Shown here piece by piece: positions 1 through 10,300 of a stretch of 64,000 nucleotides of DNA (positions within the stretch are counted from its first letter, which is position 1; the number at the start of each line of letters is the position of its first letter). The stretch comes from Liolophura sinensis. Lineage: Eukaryota; Mollusca; Polyplacophora; Chitonida; Chitonidae. Location: the NCBI RefSeq assembly GCF_032854445.1, contig NC_088297.1, positions 16,195,127 to 16,259,126 on the forward strand, given 5' to 3'. A model generated the notes under the pieces. It searched no databases. It was not told the origin of the DNA and saw nothing but the letters and a program-made list of their open reading frames with translations. The position numbers and the translations under genes are program-made.

Positions 1-173
1 GTACTTTTTACTAAAATAAATGGAAGTTAGATCTACAATAAACACCAAACACCAAAATTTATTTGATGAAATGCCCTTAATACTTAAATTATTACCGGTA
101 AAAACGTTTCCCTCCCTTTCTAAGGTTAAATGTTCACAGAACCCAAAAAGTGTTTCCCAGCAATTCTGAAAGT

Positions 174-208
174 CCTTGCAAACATGCAAAAAAGTTAAAG
201 AATTACAG
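174..208. mobile_element. MITE terminus
   Basis: The segment CTTGCAAACATG...AAGAATTACAG is the reverse complement of the start of the MITE at 255. It is probably the right end of a truncated copy. Confidence 0.5.
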
Positions 209-254
209 AAAAGTTGCTTAAGTATTATATAGAATGAATGATATTTATCTTACT

Positions 255-395
255 GTAATTCTTTAACCTTTTTGAATGTTTGCAAGATGTTTCTTCAAGC
301 ACAGAAGGAGGCATTATTCTGTGCTGACTGATAAAATTATACTTTTTCTGAAGCCCTGACACTGATCTTTCCGATGTAGTTTTGTCTCTGAAGTC
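255..395 (-). mobile_element. MITE copy, truncated
   Basis: Begins CTGTAATTCTTTAACC and contains the shared core GATAAAATTATACTTTTTCTGAAGCCC. The same core occurs at 1010-1240, 1868-2035, 5055-5250 and 10488-10708. Confidence 0.6.
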
Positions 396-500
396 AAATT
401 ATTTATTTATTTCATTGGTGTTTTATGCCCACTCAAGGAAATCTCACAAATACAACAGCAGCCAGTAGTATGTTGGGAGGAAACCGAGCAAACCAAATCA
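395..500 (-). mobile_element. SINE family 1, 3' fragment
   Basis: The tail ATTTATTTATTTCATTGGTGTTTTATGCC followed by GTTGGGAGGAAACCGAGCAAA is the reverse complement of the family-1 tail. Confidence 0.65.
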
Positions 501-1009
501 AAAATGTCCACAAATGGCACTGAAAGTTGCTCTTTCAGATGCGAAAAAGTACCACATTCTCCGAAGGTGTGTTTTAACAATTTCAGGAACCCTTTTTCAG
601 GTGTGGAGATGACAGATCCCTGAGCAATGAGTTCATAGACTGTCTGGCTCTGATAAAGTTTGAGTCATGAGTTTTACCGCCACTTTATGAACAACAGTGG
701 TTTCCTTCCAGGCGCTGCTTGGTTTCCTTCCAGGCTCTTCTTGGTTTCCTTCCAATCTCTGTTTGGTTTCCTTCCAGGCTCTGTTTGGTTTCCTCCATCC
801 ATGAACTTAACCGCTATCTTGAAGCTGAAGTATTTTTCAGTACGTTGTAAAAACCTCATGAAATAAATGCATACATGTAACTAAAAGACACAGTTCTGTT
901 ACATGTACTGTTGACTGCAGTTTGTAACACCAGCGTGTGAAAGCCAGATGGAGTAAGTGACTGGGCAAATTTTATTAAAATATTTTCCAGTACTAGTTGC
1001 ACACATACT

Positions 1010-1240
1010 TGTATCTTAATTGCTCAACCATTTTATGTATGAAAGAACAACTTTCAGTGCAATTTATGCACTTTTTTAATTTGATTCTGGAGACAAATTT
1101 ACATTGGTTGAGTTGGCCAATTTCAGGGCTGAACAAAAATATAATTTTATCAGTCAACCGATACTAATACCTTCAGAATATGCTCCAACAAACAGCTTGC
1201 AAATTTGTGAAAAGGTGAAGAATTTACAGTACCCAGTACT
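1010..1240 (+). mobile_element. MITE copy
   Basis: Shares the internal AACTTTCAGTGCAATTTATGCAC and the right end GGTGAAGAATTTACAG with the copy at 10488. No coding capacity. Confidence 0.65.
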
Positions 1241-1364
1241 GTACTAGTGCACGTGGTGTCATTTGTTGAGAATATGTTTTTTGTACTTTTTTAATGCGTG
1301 TTATAATGTCAAATGTCTTGTAAATATATGTCTTAAAAATTCGCAACAAATATCTCCCTTACAG

Positions 1365-4300
1365 AGGCAGGTGTGACGGGGTATAGTCTTGTCAACCTGA
1401 GGAACAATTCCGGCCCAGATTATCTTCCAGGAGAAAGTTTCTTCAGCATTTTTGGCCTGTTCTTCGCCACGGTAACAGGGATTTTGGCAGGGATTAACAT
1501 GAGTGGAGATCTGGCCGATCCTTTCAACAACATTCCCACCGGCACGTTGTCAGCTCTGGGTGTCAGGTGAGAGTGTGTGTGTCTTGTGGATTGATGACTC
1601 TTCCAACCTCTTCTTCCATGATAAAAATTGTTTTGGTTTCACCAGGTTTTGATGTGATATATTTTATGTGATGTTGGCCTTTTTTTCCCTGAGGTTTTGT
1701 AAAGAATGGTGTGAAAATAGTTTTAGGAGTTGGCAGATGAAATAATTATTGTTGTTAATTATAACAGGAATGATATAGTGAAGTAGAAAACAGTCACGGT
1801 GGTTCAACCCATCAAACACATGTTGACAACTACATATTTTGCTTAAAACAAAATAACATGTACCCTGTCCCTAATTACCCTAATTCCTCAACCTGTTTGC
1901 AAATGAAAGAGCAACTTTCAGCACAATTTATGCACACTTATAATTTGATTTTGGAGACAGAACTACATTGGCTGGTTTTGTTAACTCCAGGGCTTCACAA
2001 CAAGAATAATTTTATCAGCGGCTTTAAATCATTTTCACAATATTAGTCTTTTGGATTAAGTTTCACATTATTAGTGTTTTAGATTAGTTTTAACATTATT
2101 AGTGTTTTGCATCAGTTTCACATTATGAGTGTTTTAGATCAGTTTTAAACATTAGTAGTGTTTTGGAGCAGTGTTAAACATTAGTAGTGTTTTGGAGCAG
2201 TTTCACATTATTAGTGTTTTAGATTAGTTTTAACATTATTAGTGTTTTGGATCAGTTTCACATTATTAGTGTTCTAGATTAGTTTTAACATTATTAGTGT
2301 TTTGGATCAGTTTCACATTATTAGTGTTTTAGATTAGTTTTAACATTATTAGTGTTTTGGATCAGTTTCACATTATTAGTGTTTTGGATTAGTATTAAAC
2401 ATAATTAGTGTTTTGATCAGTTTTAACTTTATTATTGTTTTGGATCAGTTTCACATTATTATTGTTTTGGATCAGTTTTAAACATTATTAATGTTTAGGA
2501 TCAGTTTCACATTATTAGTGTTTTGGATCAGTTTCACATTATTAGTGTTTTGGAGCAGTTTAAAACATTATAACTGTTTCGGAGCAGTTTCACATTATTA
2601 TTGTTTTGCATCAGTTTTAAACATTATTAGTGTTTTGGAGCACTTTTAAACATTATTATTGTTTTGCATCAGGTTTAAACATTATTAATGTTTTGGAGCA
2701 GTTTTAAACATTATTAGTGTTTTGGAGCGGTTTAAAACATTATAACTGTTTTGGAGCAGTTTCACATTATTATTGTTTTGCATCAGTTTTAAACATTATT
2801 AGTGTTTTGGAACACTTTTAAACATTATTAGTGTTTTGGGGCAGTTTTAAATGTTATTAGTGTTGTTGAGCAGTTTCACATTATTATTGTTTTGCATCAG
2901 TTTTAAACATTATTAGTGTTTTGGAGCACTTTTAAACATTATTAGTGTTTTGGAGCAGTTTAAAACATTACAACTGTTTCGGAGCAGTTTCACATTTTTA
3001 TTGTTTTGCATCAGTTTTAAACATTATTAGTGTTTTGCATCAGGTTTAAACATTATTAGTGTTTTGCATCAGTTTTAAACATTATTAGTGTTTTGCATCA
3101 GGTTTAAACATTATTAGTGTTTTGCATCAGTTTTAAACATTATTAGTGTTTTGCATCAGGTTTAAACATTATTAGTGTTTTGCATCAGGTTTAAACATTA
3201 TTAGTGTTTTGCATCAGGTTTAAACATTATTAGTGTTTTGCATCAGGTTTAAACATTATTAGTGTTTTGCATCAGTTTTAAACATTATTAGTGTTTTGGA
3301 TTAGTTTCAAACATAAGCGTTTTGGATGGGTTTTAAACATTATTGCTTTGGATCAGGGTTAAACATCATTAGTGTTTCGGATCAGTTTCACATTATTAGT
3401 CTTTTGGATCAGTTTTAAACATTATTAGTGTTTTGGGCTCAGTTTCACATTATTTGTGTTTTGATCAGTTTTGACATCATTAGTGTTTTAATCGGTTTCA
3501 CATCATTTCTGTTTTTGATTGGTTTCAGCACATGCCTGTACCTGTCTTTCACCATTGTCCTGGGAGCGACATGCACGAGAGCTTCCCTACAAGACGACTA
3601 CAACATTGCTGAAAAGGTCAGTGGCTTCAACTAAACTTATAAGCAGAATAAGACTTCTACAGGCCTGAGGGGCTAATATAACTTTTGTTGGAAATTCCTT
3701 AGCCCTTGATCAGGAGGTCATGTTCAGATAGGGATTTTTGTGGTCGAGGTAGTTATTGTGCCAGCAAAGTGCAATGGTCCAGGTGCTTTTACCATTGCAG
3801 TTGTTGTGAGCTCATGTTGGCTTTCTCTCCGGCCGTATGTGGGAAGGTCTGACAGCAACTTGCAGATGGTTGTGTGTTTCCCCTGTGCTTTGCCTTTTTT
3901 CCTCCCACCATAGTTGTGGCCGCCATTGTTTAACTGTCATATTCTTAAATACAGCATAAAACACCGATGAAATAAGAAAATAAAATAAGTATGTTCAAAT
4001 AGAGCTCTGATTAGTTATCCAAAGCTTCTACCAAAGTGAAGATTGTCTTTAGTTAAACATCAGTCAATCAACCAGTCAGTCAATCAACCAGTCAGTCAAT
4101 CAACCTGTCAGTCAATCAACCAGTCAGTCAATCAACTAGTCAGTCAATCAGCAAGTTAGTCAATCTGCCAGTCAGTTTATCAACGTGTCAGTCAATTAAC
4201 CAGTCAGTCAATCAACCAGACAGTCAATCAACCAGTCAGTCAATCAGCGAGTTAGTCAATCAGCGAGTCAGTCAATCAGCCAGTCAGTTTATCAACCAGT

Positions 4301-7300
4301 CAGTCAATTAACCAGTCAGTCAATCAACCAGTCAGTCAATCAGCAAGTAAGTCAATCAACCAGTCAGTCAATCAACTAGTCAGTCAATCAGCAAGTAAGT
4401 CAATCAACCAGTCAGACAATCAGCAAGTCAGCCAATCAACCAGTCAGCCAATCAACCAGTCAGTCAATTAACCAGTCAGTCAATCAACTAGTCAGTCAAT
4501 CAGCGAGTTAGTCAATCAGCGAGTCAGTCAATCAGCCAGACAGTTTATCAACCAGTCAGTCAATTAACCAGTCAGTCAATCAACCAGTCAGTCAATCAGC
4601 AAGTAAGTCAATCAACCAGTCAGACAATCAGCAAGTCAGCCAATCAAACAGTCAGTCAATCAACCAGTTAGTCAATCAGCCAGTCAGTTTATCAACCAGT
4701 CAGTCAGGCAACCAGTCAGTCAATCGACCTTTGTTTCTGCAGGTATCCATAGTAGGCGTTCTCTGGCTGGCTGGCCTGTACATATCTTCTGTGTCATCCT
4801 GTATGAGCAGCCTCTACGGACCTCCCAGAATCCTTCAGTCCATCGCCAATGAAAACACAATCCCGATCATCAAGATCCTTGGGAACGGGGTAAGGATGAT
4901 GCACTTGCTATTATGGTGTCATGCAAATATAAAAAGAGGTATTTTAGTGTGCACTCACCTGTGACTGGGTGAATACATGTAATTGTGTGGCGTCATATTG
5001 TGGACAAGATTTAGACAAAGTCATTGGGCAAGACTTTTGAAAAAACTACAGCTACTAGAATTCTTCAACCTATTCGCATGTTTGCAAGGTGTTGATTTCA
5101 GCGTATTCTGAAGGCAGTATTTGGTGTAAACTGATATGACTGATAAAATTATACTTTTTGTGAAGCCCAAAAATGGCTAATCCAACCAATGTAGTTCTGT
5201 CCCCGAATTCAAATTTCATATGCGGAAAGTTTGAGGAATTAGGGTACCTAATGTCTAACTTGATATTCTCAATAAGTATGGTGGGGGTGAGGGTGGTGGG
5301 GGTTGGGGGGGGTGGGTGGACGTATATATGTTTTGTAAACTCCTGGCACGGCACAGTTTTTGTAAATGATAATTGTGTGGATACGGAATTTGTAGAAGTG
5401 TATGCAGTTGAAGTTTCAGTTAAAACTAATTTCTGATTTATGGCATTATGCTGAGAAACACCAACTTGTGCATAAATTAATTAAGTTCTTTTCAGATATT
5501 TTGCGGGATTAAGGGTGGAAAAAACTCTCGTGTCAAGTTGCTATGAATTTTACTGTACATGTATGTTATTGGTCTTTTCTGAAAACGATTTGTCCTTAAA
5601 TGTAATCATTTTTTAACTTAGGTATGTGTGAATCTAAATATTTGTTTTGTCTTTTTTGGTTTTCAGCGAGGCCCAAACAAGGTACCAGTCTATGCCCTTG
5701 TGGTAATTTTTCTCATCGTCATATTGTTTATTTTGGTTGGGCAAGTCAACACGTTAGCCCCGATTGTAACCACTGCATTTATGATGACCTATGCGGCCAT
5801 TGACTATTCCTACTTCGCTCTTGCCATGAGCTACGACAAACGCCAGCAGCGAGAGTCGCGCTTTTACAATGGATCGCAGCAGGCATCAAAACAGGTAGCT
5901 ACTGGGCAAGCGGCACTTCCTAATGGCAAGTCGAGTTACGGATCCACGGGTCACATTCCCCAAGAAACCACGCATAAAGACTCTTTTCAAAAATTTGCGA
6001 CAGATTTAGACAAACTGTTCCCGGAGCGTCTTCACCAGCGAGGCCACAGTCTGGTGCGACAGGGTAGCGCAGCCAGTCCAAGCGAACCCACCACTCCAGT
6101 GTCACCGGACTTTGACGCCACAAAGAAGCGCCCATCCATGGATGAGTTCCGAGACACATCACAGCTTCTGGACAGCAGTGGAGGTAGGCACACAGACATT
6201 CCTGCGGTCCAATATTTGTATAGTTTAACCTTTAGAGTGGGGACCTCAAGAAGACTTGGGGGACATCCAGTATCATTAATGTGTGTGAAATGTAATGATA
6301 GATGATATTCTTGTAATTTTAAAACAACACGGCATCTGTGCATGTAATTCATGTACATATTCATGAAATACAACAAAATTATCTACATTTTTATCAACGA
6401 AAAAGTTAATTTTTTTTATGAGAGGTAATTCAGTGAATGTCATGAAATATTACCTTGGTGCTGGAACATACATTTTGGCTAGCAGCCACATTTACCATCG
6501 TAGTTACGCTTTTATATAAAGATCAGGGCCCAGTTTCTCAAAGATGTTGTATACGTATGATAATCGCACATATAGGACAGTGGTACGGTAATGGTGACTT
6601 CTGTTTGAAATATCGTAACACAAATGTACGATACAGACATGTCACACGCTGCTTTGTGAAACTGGCCGCTGTAGAACTATCAGAATGAGTTGTCAATGGT
6701 GAAATTATAGGTCGTTCTTCATGTTTGCATAATGAGAAAGTCATCTTTGTGATCGCTAAGTTGAGGTCTTCTTTGTGATCGCTAATTTGAGGTCACCTTT
6801 GTGATCGCTAATTTGAGGTCACCTTTGTGATCACTAATTTGAGGTCACCTTTGTGATCACTAATTTGAGGTCATCTTTGTAATCGCTAATTTGAGGTCAC
6901 CTTTGTGATCGCTAATTTGAGGTCACCTTTGTAATCGCTAAATTGAGGTCATCTTTGTGATCCCTGATTTGAAGTCAAAGCTACTCTCTACATCCTCTAG
7001 AGAAGATTACATACATGTAAGTGATGGTAGGACAGACACACTGTACTTGAAGGATTAAATTATTTATGTTTTCTTGATAGTGAGGAATATTTTAATTACA
7101 ATGTAAACATCGTAGGAACCAGGCTGAGCGCCGGGAAAACCCAGACCTTCCCACATATGACTGGAGAGGAAGCCAGCGTGGCTCAGTTGGTTAGCCTGTT
7201 AGCACAGCGTAATGACCCAGAAGCCCTCCTCCAATGTGGTCGCTGTGAATTCAAGGCCAGCTCATGCTGGCTTCCTTTCCGGCAGTAAGTGGGAAGGTCT

Positions 7301-10300
7301 GGCAGTAACCTGCGGATGGTCGTGGGTGTCCCTGGCTCTGCCCAATTTCCTCCCACTATAATGCTGGCCTCCGTCATATAAGTGAAATATTCTTTTGTAT
7401 GCCAAAACACCAGTGAAATAAATAAATTTTTTGGACGTAATTTAGAACCGGTCCGGAAGCCCAATACAGACATTATCAAAATGCGAAGTTCGTGGTATTC
7501 AAAGTTCTGCAACAGATGGGTATCGTTCCTTGGGGTGAGTATTTATAGGCTTGTATTATACCTTCATTATTCACAAGTACAGCATAAAACACCATTCAAA
7601 TAAATAAATATACCTTAATATGAATACTCTGGAACAAGGAAGCACAGAAATTTGCTGGGTCCTTGTTTTGCATTAATTGGTCAGCAGTGAATGTATAGGG
7701 CCATTCAGGTAGTCTTTCATGAAGTTTGTGGGAGATCACTTGCCCTTTTTCCTGTTTGATCTGCATGTCTGGACCACAAAGCGATCTTACACTTAAGTCA
7801 AAACTTCATTCATTAAATTCGGTCTGTTCCTTTTCATTTCTTTAGCTGAAATTCGTTGTACAGCTTTTTTTTTTTTTTCTATTTTTAATTTTCTGCTTGT
7901 ATTATAAAAAACAGCAATTTTAAAGTAATTTAAAGTTTTCACTGAAGTCTAAGGTCGCTACCTGATCTCGGGGCCAGATATCATGTGATCATCAGTTATC
8001 TGTCAAATGTTCAGTAAATAGTCAAGTGGATAACCAGATTCAAAATATATATCGTGGTATATGTATATATTGTTTCCATGGTTACTGATGGTAACATTTA
8101 CATGTTTTCTCACAGACCTTCATCTGTCTGGTGATTATGTTCAGTATACAGTGGATGCACACTCTAGCAGAAGTCATTCTCTTTATTGTGGTATTTACAT
8201 GTTTTCTCACAGACCTTCATCTGTCTGGTGATTATGTTCAGTATACAGTGGATGTACGCTCTAGCAGAAGTCACTCTCTTTATTGTGGTATATGTGTATA
8301 TTGTTTCCATGGTTACTGACGGTAACATTTACATGTTTTCTCACAGACCTTCATCTGTCTGGTGATTATGTTCAGTATACAGTGGATGTACGCTCTAGCA
8401 GAAGTCACTCTCTTTATTGTGGTGTATGTGTATATTGTTTCCATGGTTACTGACGGTAACATTTACATGTTTTCTCACAGACCTTCATCTGTCTGGTGAT
8501 TATGTTCAATATACAGTGGATGTACGCTCTAGCAGAAGTCACTCTCTTTATTGTGGTGTATGTGTATATTGTTTCCATGGTTACTGACGGTAACATTTAC
8601 ATGTTTTCTCACAGACCTTCATCTGTCTGGTGATTATGTTCAGTATACAGTGGATGTACGCTCTAGCAGAAGTCACTCTCTTTATTGTGGTGTATGTGTA
8701 TATTGTTTCCATGGTTACTGATGGTAACATTTACATGTTTTCTCACAGACCTTCATCTGTCTGGTGATTATGTTCAGTATACAGTGGATGTACGCTCTAG
8801 CAGAAGTCACTCTCTTTATTGTGGTATATGTATATATTGTTTCCATGGTTACTGACGGTAACATTTACATGTTTTCTCACAGACCTTCATCTGTCTGGTG
8901 ATTATGTTCAGTATACAGTGGATGTACACTCTAGCGGAAGTCACTCTCTTTATTGTGGTATATGTATATATTGTTTCCATGGTTACTGATGGTAACATTT
9001 ACATGTTTTCTCACAGACCTTCATCTGTCTGGTGATTATGTTCAGTATACAGTGGATGTACGCTCTAGCAGAAGTCACTCTCTTTATTGTGGTGTATGTG
9101 TATATTGTTTCCATGGTTACTGATGGTAACATTTACATGTTTTCTCACAGACCTTCATCTGTCTGGTGATTATGTTCAGTATACAGTGGATGTACACTCT
9201 AGCAGAAGTCACTCTCTTTATTGTGGTATATGTATATATTGTTTCCATGGTTACTGATGGTAACATTTACATGTTTTCTCACAGACCTTCATCTGTCTGG
9301 TGATTATGTTCAGTATACAGTGGATGTACGCTCTAGCAGAAGTCACTCTCTTTATTGTGGTGTATGTGTATATTGTTTCCATGGTTACTGATGGTAACAT
9401 TTACATGTTTTCTCACAGACCTTCATCTGTCTGGTGATTATGTTCAGTATACAGTGGATGTACACTCTAGCAGAAGTCATTCTCTTTATTGTGGTATTTA
9501 CATGTTTTCTCACAGACCTTCATCTGTCTGGTGATTATGTTCAGTATACAGTGGATGTACGCTCTAGCAGAAGTCACTCTCTTTATTGTGGTGTATGTGT
9601 ATATTGTTTCCATGGTTACTGACGGTAACATTTACATGTTTTCTCACAGACCTTCATCTGTCTGGTGATTATGTTCAGTATACAGTGGATGTACGCTCTA
9701 GCGGAAGTCACTCTCTTTATTGTGGTGTATGTGTATATTGGTCAGGCCAGCCCAGGCTATTTTCCAGGTAAGACATTGTTGTTTTTTTCCATTGTGGGCT
9801 AAGCATTCTCTGTTCAAAATATTGGACAGGCCCTGATAGCATAGTTGGTAGAGTGTCCTCTTTGTGAGCGGTAGACCCAGGGTCAATCCTGGGTAGAGTC
9901 ACACTTAAGAATTTAAAAGAGGAAATTGTAACTTTCTCACTTGGCGAGGGATAGTGCAACGACTGGTTGACCCGTATCAGTCTAATGGCTCGGTTGGTGC
10001 GGCTTACTTGCCTTCAGTAAGTTGTCTCAGTGAAGCAGCACTAGATAAAAGAGTGGTGGAAATCCGTCCTGCGACAAGGAGGCACATTTCATACACCCTA
10101 ATGGTTCCTTTGTCGTCATATGAGTGAAAAATTGTTGAGTACGACATTAAACCCCAAGCACTCACTCACTCACTCACTCACTCACTCAAGATATTTGCCT
10201 TTGACCAGTGCAATCACAAGTTTGAGTTTCACCACTTCTGTTAAATGACAAACTGTAACAATTAGTAGGAGATCAAAGCTTAATAAAAAAAATGCTGTAA

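Noticed and set aside
4045-4735. CRISPR-like array
   Set aside because: 16-bp units are contiguous with no unique spacers, inside an animal intron. It is a minisatellite.
7172-7195. tRNA gene from GCGTGGCTCAGTTGGTTAG
   Set aside because: Only the 5' part is tRNA-like and the same unit recurs with a common tail, so it is a SINE head. The same holds at 9828, 18060, 20590 and 26543.
8131-9771. Proteins read across the exon array (62-codon frames)
   Set aside because: They read the repeat out of frame. The in-frame sense is the SLC12A8 membrane segment.
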